DNA of 64,000 nucleotides from Bacillus kwashiorkori (GCF_001375515.1 NZ_CTDX01000014.1:62001-126000), one strand, 5' to 3'; positions 39,584 to 48,676 are shown, counted from the stretch's first letter. Translations and numbers: made by a program. The notes: generated from the sequence alone by a model not told the origin.

Positions 39584-40147
39584 TTAAATTTTACCTACTA
39601 AATCAAGACTTGGTTTTAATGTTTCTCCACTTTCTTTCCATTTTGCAGGGCAAACTTCACCTGGATGATTACGTACATATTGTGCCGCTTTGATTTTATC
39701 AACTAATGCACTTGCATCACGACCAATTCCATCTGCATTAATTTCCACCATTTGAATTACTCCATCTGGATCAATGATGAAGGTACCGCGATCTGCAAGA
39801 CCTTCTTCTTCTCTCAACACATCAAACATGTTGATCAGTTTGTGAGATGGGTCACCAATCATAATATATTCGATTTTACTAATAGCTTCTGAATGGTCAT
39901 GCCATGCTTTATGAGTGAAATGAGTGTCTGCGGAGCAAGCATAAACTTCAACATCTAAATCTTTTAATGTTGCATATTGTTCTTGAAGATCCTCTAATTC
40001 CGTAGGGCAAACAAATGTAAAGTCTGCTGGATAAAAACATAGGACGCTCCATTTCCCTTTGAAGTTTTCTTCTGTTACATCAAGAAATTCTCCGTTTTGA
40101 TAAGCCTTTAATGAAAATGGTTCAACTTGTTTTCCAATAAGTGACAT
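39584..40147 (-). CDS. ahpC: Alkyl hydroperoxide reductase peroxiredoxin AhpC
   Basis: Typical two-cysteine peroxiredoxin, 187 residues, that reduces hydrogen peroxide and organic peroxides. The peroxidatic Cys47 is in DFTFVCPTE and the resolving Cys166 in EVCPAKW. The GGLG-type segment is altered here. ATG at 40147 follows AGGAGG. A PerR box and sigma-A promoter lie 50-100 bases upstream, so induction by peroxide is expected. Confidence 0.98.
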   Translation of the reverse strand: MSLIGKQVEPFSLKAYQNGEFLDVTEENFKGKWSVLCFYPADFTFVCPTELEDLQEQYATLKDLDVEVYACSADTHFTHKAWHDHSEAISKIEYIMIGDPSHKLINMFDVLREEEGLADRGTFIIDPDGVIQMVEINADGIGRDASALVDKIKAAQYVRNHPGEVCPAKWKESGETLKPSLDLVGKI

Positions 40148-40200
40148 AATATCTTCCTCCTGAATATTTTAATATGTAGTCTTTTAAAAGAAAAATTATC

Positions 40201-40242
40201 TTAGAATAATTATTATTATAAAGGAATTTTTATTTATTTCAA
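40201..40242 (-). promoter_or_regulatory. ahpC promoter with PerR box
   Basis: On the minus strand TTGAAA (40242-40237) and TATAAT (40220-40215) are spaced by 16 bases. Immediately downstream TTAGAATAATTATTA (40201-40215 plus strand) matches the PerR box TTATAATNATTATAA at 13 of 15 positions, abutting the -10. The remaining gap, 40243-40470, shows nothing recognisable. Confidence 0.8.
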
Positions 40243-40470
40243 GGAGATAACTGAAATAACTTTGAACATTTTGTGAAAAAAGCCCCAATATGATATTAAA
40301 GTATAATAATTCATGACGAGTCAACAATGATTTAACAGCACTATACATTATTATGTCTAATTTCTTGGAAACCTAAACTAAAAAAAATAAAACTATCACA
40401 TAATGTAGGAAAAGCTATAAAAAGCATAATATTTTCAATTACCGCCCCGCCAATGAGAACGAATAATTTA

Positions 40471-40499
40471 TAGGGGGACAGTCCCCCACTACTTTAAAA
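40471..40499 (+). repeat. GGGGACAGTCCCC palindromic repeat, copy 3
   Basis: AGGGGGACAGTCCCCCACT followed by ACTTTAAAAA, a degraded form of the GCTTTAAAGC half seen in copies 1 and 4. Same orientation as copy 4; the two flank the EcsC gene. Confidence 0.75.
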
Positions 40500-40559
40500 A
40501 CAGTTTTGTGAAACGGAATGATTTCTGATGCGTATGTTGTACATGAGGAGTGATGTAGA

Positions 40560-41375
40560 ATGGGAAGAGAGACGATAGAATGGCTTCAAGAAGAATTACA
40601 TAAAGTGAAAAAATGGGAGCAAGACCAAAGCGACTTATGGTTTTGGGAAAAGCTAGGGAGAATACCTTTTAAAATTTTGGATAAATGGACACCAAAGTTT
40701 ATTCATGAGAAAGTAGGGGTTTTGCTTGACGAAATGGGCAATTATATTCAAACTGGCGGTTCGTATTTAAGTTCCATTGAAAAACTAAATGACTATTATC
40801 CTGGGAAACAATTTAGTGGACTAGAAGATGTCTTCGATTTATATATAGTAGAAATGGATAAGGCGGCAGAAAATATAGCAAAGGGAAGGAAAAAATTAGC
40901 AACATTTCAAGGAGCCAGTACTGGTTTTGGAGGTATCTTTACGTTAACAATTGATATACCACTTTTACTCGGTTTGCAACTGAAAACGTTGCAAGATATC
41001 GCCATTTGTTATGGGTATAATCCTAATGAAAAAAGTGAACGAATATTTATTGTGAAAGTTTTACAATTTGTTTCATCCGATTATGTAGGAAAACAGACAA
41101 TTTTATCCCAGCTTACTCATTACAATATGCCTGTTGGTGAAGAAAAAAGAGAAGTAGTTTCAGAAATTCAAGGGTGGCGTGAAGTATTTTTTACGTACCG
41201 TGACCAGTTCGGTTGGAAAAAATTATTTCAAATGATCCCAGTTGCAGGTTTAATCTTTGGTGCCTTCACCAACCGATCCGCCATTAACGACATTGCGGAA
41301 GCAGGACAAATGCTGTATCGCAAACGTCGAATCATCGAGCGACTGACTGCTGGGGACAGTCCCCCACCGCTTTAA
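40560..41375 (+). CDS. EcsC family protein
   Basis: 271-residue protein of the EcsC family, recognised from ETIEWLQEELHKVKKWEQDQ, the central STGFGGIFTLTIDIPLLLGL hydrophobic segment and LKTLQDIAICYGY. In B. subtilis EcsC accompanies the EcsAB transporter, which is absent here, so this is a stand-alone paralogue of unknown role. ATG 40560 follows GAGGAGTG. The last eight codons (from Ala264: AGDSPPPL) and the stop are supplied by a palindromic repeat that starts at 41351, so the original C-terminus has been replaced or trimmed. Confidence 0.82.
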   Translation: MGRETIEWLQEELHKVKKWEQDQSDLWFWEKLGRIPFKILDKWTPKFIHEKVGVLLDEMGNYIQTGGSYLSSIEKLNDYYPGKQFSGLEDVFDLYIVEMDKAAENIAKGRKKLATFQGASTGFGGIFTLTIDIPLLLGLQLKTLQDIAICYGYNPNEKSERIFIVKVLQFVSSDYVGKQTILSQLTHYNMPVGEEKREVVSEIQGWREVFFTYRDQFGWKKLFQMIPVAGLIFGAFTNRSAINDIAEAGQMLYRKRRIIERLTAGDSPPPL

Positions 41376-41386
41376 AGCGCTAAAGT
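41350..41386 (+). repeat. GGGGACAGTCCCC palindromic repeat, copy 4
   Basis: TGGGGACAGTCCCCCA then CCGCTTTAAAGCGCTAAAG, agreeing with copy 1 (15656) over about 35 bases except one position. It overlaps the end of the EcsC coding sequence and supplies its stop codon. Confidence 0.85.
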
Positions 41387-41500
41387 GATTCCCATCACGT
41401 TGCGGGAGGCGGGGTTGCGTTTAATTTTTTGCGAAAGAAAAGAAAAATGGATAAAAAATGGATATTGGAGGACAATAGTTTCGTAAGGAGGTGCTTCTTT

Positions 41501-42049
41501 ATGACAAATATAATCGAAGTGATAAAGGAATATTTTCAGACGAAACTAGATGATGAACCAAAAAGTCCATTACATGTAGGAGAAGTAATGAATTGTTGGA
41601 TGTATTTAACTATTATGGATGAGTCCTCGGTATATTTGGAAATTGGGATTAATACAACAACAGATGATGAAGTAAAACATATATTAATGGAAAGTTTGGA
41701 ACAATGTCAAACACAAGCAAACCGGGTTCGTGATTTTTTAATTAATGAAGGAATTCCTCTACCGCCAACAAGTGAGCAACGACCAAAATCCAACCCAAAT
41801 GAAATTCCGCTTGGAGCAAAACTAACGGATGAAGAAATAATAAATGGCCTGAGTATAAAAACAGTTACTGCCATTATGCAATGTGCAACAACAATTTCAC
41901 AAGCGGTACGTAATGATGTTGCAGGACTTTTTACCCATGCATTATTAGAAAAAATGAAATTTGGCATGAATTTAAAGGAAGCGATGAAAAAAAGAGGTTG
42001 GATAAAAGTACCGCCTTACTATTATCCACCTGGAAAAACAAATAACTAA
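41501..42049 (+). CDS. DUF3231 family protein
   Basis: 182-residue protein with the DUF3231 pattern: an N-terminal helical unit (SPLHVGEVMNCWMYLTIMDE) and a ferritin-like four-helix arrangement ending in GWIKVPPYYYPPG. The family is common in spore formers, usually with two such units; this one has a single unit. ATG 41501 follows AAGGAGG. Its relation to CotF-like coat proteins is inference from the family. A hairpin terminator follows. Confidence 0.78.
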   Translation: MTNIIEVIKEYFQTKLDDEPKSPLHVGEVMNCWMYLTIMDESSVYLEIGINTTTDDEVKHILMESLEQCQTQANRVRDFLINEGIPLPPTSEQRPKSNPNEIPLGAKLTDEEIINGLSIKTVTAIMQCATTISQAVRNDVAGLFTHALLEKMKFGMNLKEAMKKRGWIKVPPYYYPPGKTNN

Positions 42050-42075
42050 CAATCGTTCAAAATGTCAAATCATAT

Positions 42076-42107
42076 TAGCCACACAACTATGGGGTGGCTT
42101 TTTTACT
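42076..42107 (+). terminator. Terminator after the DUF3231 gene
   Basis: Arms AGCCAC (42077-42082) and GTGGCT (42094-42099) with a T-run. Confidence 0.7.
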
Positions 42108-42325
42108 TTTTAAAATGGTCTTTGACGAAAAAATATTCATGGATACATGAGCAAAAACTCGCAAATACTTAAAAGAGTAATTCGCGGATGAAGAGGAGAA
42201 ACAAATAATCGGTAGGCAATAACCTCATTTTCTATTCTTACTTATATAAAGATTCTGCAAACTAAAAGATAATAATGGAAAAATAAAAGATTAGTAGTCA
42301 ATAACCCTTCGTAACCAGATCCCAA

Positions 42326-42715
42326 CTACAAAAACCTTTTCCTAACTTCCGGTGTTGGTAATAAACAATGCGAACTGCGGCCAAAAAACCGATAACGATT
42401 TTTTGCAATCATATCATAGACCATATTTCTCCAACGTTCAGGTAGGAATAAAAAATACTTCCCCGCCTGCCAAAACCCAGATAAGTTTTTGCATATTTTT
42501 AGAGCTGCCGTTGATTTAACGTAATACGTTTTCCCTTCTAATAAAACCAAACTGTCCACATCTTCTCGAACGCCATATTCAATAAGCAATTTTTGACCGA
42601 TATCACTTTGCAAAGAAGCAAATTTAAAGTATGCATGTGGATCCCGTTTTATTATAAACTGAACACTTTTATTGCAAAAATTACATTCGCCATCGAATAA
42701 GATAATTCCACTCAA
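42326..42715 (-). CDS. DCC-family thiol-disulfide oxidoreductase-like protein (DUF393)
   Basis: 129-residue protein of the DCC/YuxK family. The N-terminal motif ILFDGECNFCNKSVQFII holds the CxxC pair and an acidic residue, and the domain continues through KSTAALKICKNL to the conserved end YRFFGRS. The fold is thioredoxin-like in the family. The start at 42715 follows AGGAGGG on the minus strand. Not in an operon; physiological substrate unknown. Confidence 0.85.
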   Translation of the reverse strand: MSGIILFDGECNFCNKSVQFIIKRDPHAYFKFASLQSDIGQKLLIEYGVREDVDSLVLLEGKTYYVKSTAALKICKNLSGFWQAGKYFLFLPERWRNMVYDMIAKNRYRFFGRSSHCLLPTPEVRKRFL

Positions 42716-43071
42716 CTTAATCCCTCCTTCTTAAAAATAGTTTGTTACACCCACATGCTGTTTTCCCTTACTAGTAAGCAAGTTTCACTCACTACGAATT
42801 ACACTAGGAATGGATAGACATTATAGAATGTCCAACGAGCTCATAAAAATAGATTAACGAAGCATTGTTTTAGTTTTTACTTTATTCCTATTATAATCGA
42901 AACAAGTGATATTAAATGTTAAAAAGTAACTTCCTTAATGATGTATTTACTATTTTTAACTAATGAATACCAATTTATTACATTAATTGTAAAATTGCAG
43001 ATTGTTTGATTTTTAACAAACTACTAATATATAATGAAAGTGGATACAAATAATGGTACGGAGGGATATTT
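42716..43071 (+). promoter_or_regulatory. Divergent spacer with the SDR gene promoter
   Basis: The 356-base gap holds no gene. A sigma-A promoter for the SDR gene is seen as TTGATT (43006-43011) and TATAAT (43030-43035) with 18-base spacing. Nothing else recognised. Confidence 0.55.
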
Positions 43072-43806
43072 ATGGGAAGGTTAGATGGCAAAGTAGCAGT
43101 TATTACTGGTGGTGCGCGCGGTATGGGTGCAACCCACGTGAAAACATTTGTAGCTGAAGGGGCAAAAGTAGTTTTTACAGACATCCTGGAAAATGAAGGC
43201 AAGGCTCTAGCATCAGAACTTGGAGAAAATGTAAAATTTATTAAACAGGACGTAACGAAAGCTGTTGATTGGGAAACTGTCGTAACAGAAGCAGAAGAAA
43301 CGTTTGGACCGATTAATATTTTGGTTAATAATGCTGGTATAACAATGGCAAAAAGTATTACAGATTTAACAGAACAAGAGTATCGTAGAATCGTAGACAT
43401 CAATCAAGTTTCTGTATTTTTAGGAATGAAGGCAGTTGTTCCATCAATGCAAAAGGCAGGTGGCGGTTCTATCATTAATATTTCATCCATAAACGGGTTA
43501 GTGGGTGGAGCAGTAGGTTATACAGATACGAAATTTGCTGTTCGAGGAATGACAAAAGCAGCCGCATTGGAACTGTCCCATTATGGCATTAGAGTAAACT
43601 CGGTCCATCCTGGTGTCATTGAAACGCCAATGGTTGTACAAGAGGATACAAAGGCTGCCGTGGAGGAATTCTCTAAATTTATCCCAGTGAAAAGAATTGC
43701 AAAACCAGTAGAAGTCTCGAATCTCGTATTGTATCTTGCTTCTGATGAATCAAGCTATTCCACTGGCTCAGAGTTTGTTGTGGATGGCGGTATTACAGCC
43801 CAATAA
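43072..43806 (+). CDS. Short-chain dehydrogenase/reductase
   Basis: 244-residue classical SDR. The cofactor motif is TGGARGMG (residues 12-19), NNAG follows at 86-89, and the catalytic set is Ser138/139 (INISS), Tyr150 and Lys154 (YTDTK). An acidic residue at the end of the second strand (TDILEN) favours NAD over NADP. C-terminal VDGGITAQ is typical. The substrate cannot be told; homologues are annotated as glucose, 3-oxoacyl or hydroxysteroid dehydrogenases. ATG 43072 follows GGAGGG. Confidence 0.88.
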   Translation: MGRLDGKVAVITGGARGMGATHVKTFVAEGAKVVFTDILENEGKALASELGENVKFIKQDVTKAVDWETVVTEAEETFGPINILVNNAGITMAKSITDLTEQEYRRIVDINQVSVFLGMKAVVPSMQKAGGGSIINISSINGLVGGAVGYTDTKFAVRGMTKAAALELSHYGIRVNSVHPGVIETPMVVQEDTKAAVEEFSKFIPVKRIAKPVEVSNLVLYLASDESSYSTGSEFVVDGGITAQ

Positions 43807-43892
43807 ATAGGAAATTTCTAGACTAATAGAAAGAACGGAAATTTTCATAACAAGACTAGGACAATTGGGAAAGCAATGGTTTAACCTATTAT

Positions 43893-43946
43893 ATTAAAAA
43901 CCCAAGGATGCAGTTCATTACATCCGCATTCTTGGGTTTTAATTTA
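43893..43946. terminator. Bidirectional terminator between the SDR and EamA genes
   Basis: Arms AAAACCCAAGGATGC (43897-43911) and GCATTCTTGGGTTTT (43926-43940), with one mismatch, lie between convergent genes and carry A- and T-rich flanks. Confidence 0.8.
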
Positions 43947-44000
43947 CTTTTTTTCAGTAAATGGAATTTATCCACACTCACTTATACCTATTCTCTAACA

Positions 44001-44906
44001 TTACAATTCGTCTGCGACCCCGAGCAGTGCAATACCAAGCATTACTATGGCAATAACAAGATAATGTTTCCGAGTTAATTTCTCTTTTATAAAAATTCGT
44101 GACAAAATAACGGAAAATATACTGTAAGAAGCAATAATTGGTGCAACAATAAGAGCGTTTTTCGCCATAGCAAATACATAGAAAAATTGTCCAGTCGTTT
44201 CTAATACAGCCGCAATCCCTTTATCCCGTTCTTTAAAGATATGAAAGGGAACTTTTTTTATCGATAAATAAATAAAGCTAATGACCGCGCAAATGAGAAA
44301 AGTATATTCATAAGCGAGAAGTGCAGCATCTTCACTAATTAAACTAAGTTCATCTAAATAAATCCCATCTGCAAATGTCCCAAGTCCATCGATAAGCGCA
44401 TATAAAATTGGAAACGTAATTGCTAAAATGCCAATTTGATATTTTTTATCAATTTTTTCCCTTTCCAACGATAATGCTCGCATCTGTGCTTGTCTTTCTA
44501 ATACTGCTAAAGCAATTACCCCAAAAGTTACCGCAGTAATACCAATAATATGGTAGACACTTAATTCTCTAGGGAAAAAGATAAATAATAAAATGGCTGT
44601 AACAGCCCCAGAGGAATTTTGTACAGGTGATGCAATGGATAGTTCGATATATCTTAACCCAATATAACCAATGGTCATAGATAATATGTAAAGTGCCGAA
44701 ACAGGTAAGTACTTAATCATATCAAATGGATCAAAAGAAATGCCTTTAATCATCATATAACCAGTAGCATGAATCCCCATTACAAGACCGACCATAATGA
44801 CAATTTTCAGATGACTATATTTATCATTGCTGTCTGATCCCTTTTTATAGAATAGATCTGCGCCACCCCAACTTAAGGCTGTTAATATGGAAAAAATAAA
44901 CCACAT
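44001..44906 (-). CDS. EamA/DMT-family membrane transporter
   Basis: 301-residue protein with about ten hydrophobic helices in two repeated halves. The N-terminus (FSILTALSWGGADLFYKKG) and the second half ending IFIKEKLTRKHYLVIAIVML are typical EamA units. ATG at 44906 follows GGAGAG. It is expected to move small metabolites across the membrane, but the substrate cannot be assigned. A 12-base inverted repeat lies in its upstream region. Confidence 0.82.
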   Translation of the reverse strand: MWFIFSILTALSWGGADLFYKKGSDSNDKYSHLKIVIMVGLVMGIHATGYMMIKGISFDPFDMIKYLPVSALYILSMTIGYIGLRYIELSIASPVQNSSGAVTAILLFIFFPRELSVYHIIGITAVTFGVIALAVLERQAQMRALSLEREKIDKKYQIGILAITFPILYALIDGLGTFADGIYLDELSLISEDAALLAYEYTFLICAVISFIYLSIKKVPFHIFKERDKGIAAVLETTGQFFYVFAMAKNALIVAPIIASYSIFSVILSRIFIKEKLTRKHYLVIAIVMLGIALLGVADEL

Positions 44907-44942
44907 AATGAACTCTCCTCTATTTATTTTTCTTTCTATAAA

Positions 44943-45051
44943 ACTTTGTTAAACGGTGATTTGCCAGCTTCTTGATTGACAAAAAAGTCGAAGCATACAC
45001 TAGTGAAAACATCTAACCTTTGAATAAATCAACGATAAAGTTTAACAAAGT
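44943..45051. repeat. Perfect 12-base inverted repeat upstream of the EamA gene
   Basis: ACTTTGTTAAAC (44943-44954) and its exact reverse complement GTTTAACAAAGT (45040-45051) are separated by 85 bases. They lie in the 440-base gap between the divergent EamA and small hypothetical genes. Could be paired operators or a hairpin; nothing else was recognised in the gap apart from the promoter at 45283. Confidence 0.6.
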
Positions 45052-45282
45052 CTTTCATAAAAATAAGTCTCAAAACGTTTCAATTATACATGATTAACAC
45101 CGTTACCGCTACTATTAATTTCCAAATAAGACATGAATGGTTTCATTTTTTATGAACTAAAAAGATGGATAAAAAATGATATGGAATAATTTCATTATAT
45201 CCCAGCAAGTAATTTTATTTTTGTTTCGGAATATGTATATTTTCCATTGGTAAAAATAGAATGAATTAACTTAAAAAAACGG

Positions 45283-45310
45283 TTGAATTTTTGGTTAACC
45301 TTGTTATAAT
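45283..45310 (+). promoter_or_regulatory. Sigma-A promoter of the 68-residue protein gene
   Basis: TTGAAT (45283-45288) and TATAAT (45305-45310) are spaced by 16 bases, about 37 bases before the start codon. Confidence 0.65.
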
Positions 45311-45346
45311 TCATATTGTATAATTAACTTCCTAAAGGTGGGCAGC

Positions 45347-45553
45347 ATGGGTAAAACATGTAGATATGTAGTAAATGCAATCGGTAAAGGCGGCGAAACG
45401 TATCATACGTATTGTAAAGATAAACAAGAATTAAAAAAATGGATAGCCGATAATCAAGAAAGAATTACAATGGACGAATTGAAAATTGTTGATCGAAGTA
45501 AAAACCCGATAATGAAATGTATTAATTTTATCAACCGAGGTATGTTATCATAA
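45347..45553 (+). CDS. Small conserved-looking hypothetical protein
   Basis: 68 residues, soluble, basic. Opens with GKTCRYVVNAIGKGGETYHT and has a predicted strand-strand-helix order with two cysteines (Cys4 and a later Cys in TYCKDKQELKKWI). ATG 45347 lies behind AAAGGTGGG; the GTG at 45338 falls inside that signal. A good promoter precedes it, which supports a real gene. Not recognised. Confidence 0.7.
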   Translation: MGKTCRYVVNAIGKGGETYHTYCKDKQELKKWIADNQERITMDELKIVDRSKNPIMKCINFINRGMLS

Positions 45554-45675
45554 TCATAAATAAACCGAAATATGTTACTTTATATTCTATTGGTTAGAGA
45601 AGCTCAGATTTTTTGGCGTCATTCGATATTAGGATGGCGTCATGTTTTATTCTAGAGAAATTAGTGGTGAAAAAG

Positions 45676-47043
45676 ATGATAGGTAAAACTCAAAAAAAAC
45701 GAAAGAAAAATTATGTTAAGTGGTCACATCTCAACCCTCCCCAAATGTTCGCTCTCAGCTTTATTGCTTTAATCATCATTGGTACGCTATTACTCAAACT
45801 ACCGTTTGCAACAGTTAATGGGACTTCCCTTTCTTTTATTGATGCATTATTCGAAGCCACATCAGCAGTATGTGTAACAGGCCTAGTCGTAGTTGATACG
45901 GGTACTACTTTTACCGTCTTTGGGCAAATAGTTATTATGCTATTAATTCAAATGGGTGGATTAGGATTTATGACGTTTGGTGTTTTAATCGCACTATTAT
46001 TTGGAAAAAATATAGGCCTGCAAAGTCGTCTCATGATTCAAGAGTCTTTTAATCAAAATCGCCTAGAGGGAATGGTTCGCCTAGTAAAATTCATCTTTAT
46101 ATTCACCATTATTATGGAAACAATCGGTGCTTTTATTTTAACGTTGAGTTGGCTGAACGAGTTCGGCTTTTGGAAAGCAAGTTTTTATGGACTATTTCAT
46201 TCCATTTCTGCTTTTAACAATGCTGGCTTTGATTTAATAGGAAATTATCAAAGTTTAACAGCATATAATGGGAACTTCCCAATTATTATGACAATCAGTG
46301 GACTAATCATTATTGGTGGTCTTGGTTTTACTGTTGTTCTTGATATTTGGAAAAGACGTTTGTGGAAAAAGTACTCCCTTCAAACAAAATTAGTTATTCT
46401 TTTAACTATCTTTTTTATTGTTCTTGGGACTATGGCAATATATTTCATGGAATTCGACAATGAAAAGACACTTGGAAATTTATCTCCTGGCGAAAAATGG
46501 TTAGCTGCATTTTTTCACAGTGTTGTTCCTAGAACTGCAGGATTTAATTCTTTATCCACTAGTGATTTAACATTAAGCTCTCAACTTTTAACGGTTATAT
46601 TTATGTTTATCGGCGGGGGATCTGGTGGTACTGCGGGTGGCATTAAACTTACGACGTTTGCGATTATCCTGTTTTCTTTAATAACAATTATTCGAGGGAA
46701 TAATAACGTTCATGTCATGAAAAGGATGATTCAAAGAGATCTTATTTACCGTGCATATGCCATCACAGTATTTTCATTTTTTGTCGTGTCCACCGTTTTA
46801 TTTGTATTAACTATTACAGAAAAGGCACCTTTGAACGTTCTATTATTTGAAGTTGTTTCAGCTTTTGGTACGGTTGGGATGAGTTTAGGATATACTTCGG
46901 AGCTTACAGCAGTTGGAAAGATACTAATTGCTTTATTAATGTTTGCTGGCCGAGTAGGTCCTTTAACACTTGCTTTTGCACTAACGAAGAAAAAGGAAAA
47001 AGAAACATTTCATTATTCTGAAGAAACGATCATGATAGGGTAG
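45676..47043 (+). CDS. ktrB: TrkH/KtrB-type potassium uptake channel subunit
   Basis: 455-residue potassium translocation subunit. Four pore loops carry the selectivity-filter glycines: SAVCVTGLVVVD, SAFNNAGFDLIG, VVPRTAGFNSLS and SAFGTVGMSLGY. The third inner helix has the gating-loop GGGSGGTAGGIK. It needs a cytoplasmic KtrA/KtrC partner, none of which is in the window, so it could equally be KtrD. ATG 45676 with GGTG upstream gives the usual length; the frame extends 21 codons further. Confidence 0.9.
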   Translation: MIGKTQKKRKKNYVKWSHLNPPQMFALSFIALIIIGTLLLKLPFATVNGTSLSFIDALFEATSAVCVTGLVVVDTGTTFTVFGQIVIMLLIQMGGLGFMTFGVLIALLFGKNIGLQSRLMIQESFNQNRLEGMVRLVKFIFIFTIIMETIGAFILTLSWLNEFGFWKASFYGLFHSISAFNNAGFDLIGNYQSLTAYNGNFPIIMTISGLIIIGGLGFTVVLDIWKRRLWKKYSLQTKLVILLTIFFIVLGTMAIYFMEFDNEKTLGNLSPGEKWLAAFFHSVVPRTAGFNSLSTSDLTLSSQLLTVIFMFIGGGSGGTAGGIKLTTFAIILFSLITIIRGNNNVHVMKRMIQRDLIYRAYAITVFSFFVVSTVLFVLTITEKAPLNVLLFEVVSAFGTVGMSLGYTSELTAVGKILIALLMFAGRVGPLTLAFALTKKKEKETFHYSEETIMIG

Positions 47044-47241
47044 CGATTATTTCTGTCGTGTTTTTTAGCAGGATAAATGTAATAAAACTGTAAAAGTTAT
47101 AATATTCACAAACAGAAAAAACATGGTACGGTTAAATTATGATATTACAGATGAACTCAAGTTTGTAACGCATTTTTAGCTAACTATTGTACAAGCATTG
47201 CGCTTAAAAACAATACACCAAAAATTGGGGGCGAATAACAA

Positions 47242-47562
47242 TTGGCTAAAAGAGTGTTAAATAATGGACCTAAAGTTCAAAAAGAAAAGACCATTGTGGC
47301 AGAAATGATACATATATACTGCCGAAAAAAACACCACCAAGAAGAGTTATGTGCAGACTGTTTAGATTTAAAAAATTACGCCCATAAAAGATTATCTTCA
47401 TGTCGTTTTGGTGAAGAAAAGTCCGCATGCTCCAATTGCAGAATTCACTGCTATAAACCAGAATACCGTGAAAAGATTAAGTCAATTATGCGTTTTAGTG
47501 GGCCGAGAATGCTCTTCCATCATCCCTTCTATTCTATTAAGCATTTATTGAATAAAGGTTAG
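47242..47562 (+). CDS. YgbA-type (nitrous oxide-stimulated promoter family) cysteine-rich protein
   Basis: 106-residue basic protein with at least seven cysteines, arranged as IYCRKKHH, ELCADCLDLKNYAHKR, LSSCRFGEEKSACSNCRIHCYKP and a RMLFHHP end. This pattern is that of the YgbA_NO family; the E. coli member is induced by nitric oxide. Metal or iron-sulfur binding is plausible. The TTG start at 47242 follows GGGGGCG. No nitric oxide regulator site was identified. Confidence 0.8.
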   Translation: MAKRVLNNGPKVQKEKTIVAEMIHIYCRKKHHQEELCADCLDLKNYAHKRLSSCRFGEEKSACSNCRIHCYKPEYREKIKSIMRFSGPRMLFHHPFYSIKHLLNKG

Positions 47563-47589
47563 TTAGTGATTTTCCTGAAATTTTTGTTA

Positions 47590-47639
47590 TGAAAACGCTA
47601 ACAAATAGTATTGTATTTTTATAAATATAGTGTTAATAT
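47590..47639 (+). promoter_or_regulatory. cre site and promoter of the second antiterminator-PTS locus
   Basis: TGAAAACGCTAACA (47590-47603) matches the cre consensus TGWAANCGNTNWCA at all 14 positions. Eight bases on, TTGTAT (47611-47616) and TAATAT (47634-47639) form a 17-base-spaced promoter. CcpA bound here would sit against the upstream edge of RNA polymerase. Confidence 0.75.
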
Positions 47640-47674
47640 AAAAATAACTTAGTAAGAATACGGAATCACATGTG

Positions 47675-47740
47675 ACTGATTCGATCAGGCATGGTGGTAA
47701 TATTAGGGGAAATCCCTTTTAGTACCCCATGCCTTTTTTG
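47675..47740 (+). promoter_or_regulatory. Second RAT antiterminator and overlapping terminator
   Basis: ACTGATTCGATCAGGCATG (47675-47693) is identical over 19 bases to the RAT before ptsG. AGGCATG (from 47687) pairs with CATGCCT (47728-47734) of a terminator stem (GGTGGTA against TACCCC inside) that ends in six T residues. It lies upstream of the antiterminator gene itself, so the circuit should be autoregulated. Confidence 0.85.
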
Positions 47741-47851
47741 TTGATTTTTTTCTGTTAAATTGAATAAAATTGCACATACTAAAAATGCAAAGTATCTCAA
47801 CTTTTTCTGGAACTACTATTAGTTGGGATTTGTTGAAGGTGTGAAGGACTT

Positions 47852-48676
47852 GTGAAAATCACGAAAATTTTAAATAATAACGCGGTTGTTGTTAAAGATG
47901 GCAATGTCGAGAAGGTAGCCATTGGACCAGGAGTTGCTTTTCAAAAAAGAAAGAATGATATTGTTAATGTGCATAAAATCGAAAAACTCTTTGTTATGGA
48001 AGAAAACGACAAGTTACAACAATTATTAAACCGGATTCCAGAAGAATATTTTATCATCTCTGAGGAAATTATTTCTTATGCAGAACAGCATATTGGCACA
48101 AAATTAAATGAACATATACACATTGTGCTAACTGATCATATATCTTTTGCCATTGAAAGGGAAAGAGAAGGAATTCATCTTCGCAACAAATTATTAAATG
48201 AAATTAAAATACTGTATAAAAGAGAATTTGAAGTTGGTCAATGGGCGATAAAACATATTAAAGAACAGCTAGGAATCGAGATGCAAGAAGATGAAGCAGC
48301 TTACATAGCACTTCATATTCATACGATGAAACCAACAGGAGGCGATTTACAAGAAACCATTCGTCAAACAAAAATTATTAAAGATATGGTACAAACAATT
48401 AAAAAACATGTGAACATTGTAGTTGAGGAAGATGATTTAGCTTATCACCGTCTAATTACCCATCTACGATTTACGTTAACGAGAGTAGATGAATACGACA
48501 TTCGAACACTTGATGAAGAAATGATTGAAATGATTAAGAAGAAATTTCCATTTTCGTTTCAGTGTGCTTCATCTGTAGCTAGAGAAGTGTTATTAGTTCA
48601 TGGTATTAGCTTGCCACAGCAAGAGCTAGGATATATCACGCTTCATATTGAAAGGTTAAGAAAGCAATTGGATTGA
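47852..48676 (+). CDS. BglG/PRD-family antiterminator (second GlcT-like)
   Basis: 274-residue antiterminator, paralogous to the product at 1764. The CAT domain opens KITKILNNNAVVVKDGN; PRD1 has HIVLTDHISFAIER and ALHIHTM, PRD2 has THLRFTLTR and TLHIERLR. All four PRD histidines remain. The GTG start at 47852 follows GAAGGAC. The RAT in its own leader is the same as that of ptsG, and a PTS permease gene follows 238 bases downstream. It probably controls nagP and itself; the inducing sugar is inferred, most likely N-acetylglucosamine. Confidence 0.88.
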   Translation: MKITKILNNNAVVVKDGNVEKVAIGPGVAFQKRKNDIVNVHKIEKLFVMEENDKLQQLLNRIPEEYFIISEEIISYAEQHIGTKLNEHIHIVLTDHISFAIEREREGIHLRNKLLNEIKILYKREFEVGQWAIKHIKEQLGIEMQEDEAAYIALHIHTMKPTGGDLQETIRQTKIIKDMVQTIKKHVNIVVEEDDLAYHRLITHLRFTLTRVDEYDIRTLDEEMIEMIKKKFPFSFQCASSVAREVLLVHGISLPQQELGYITLHIERLRKQLD

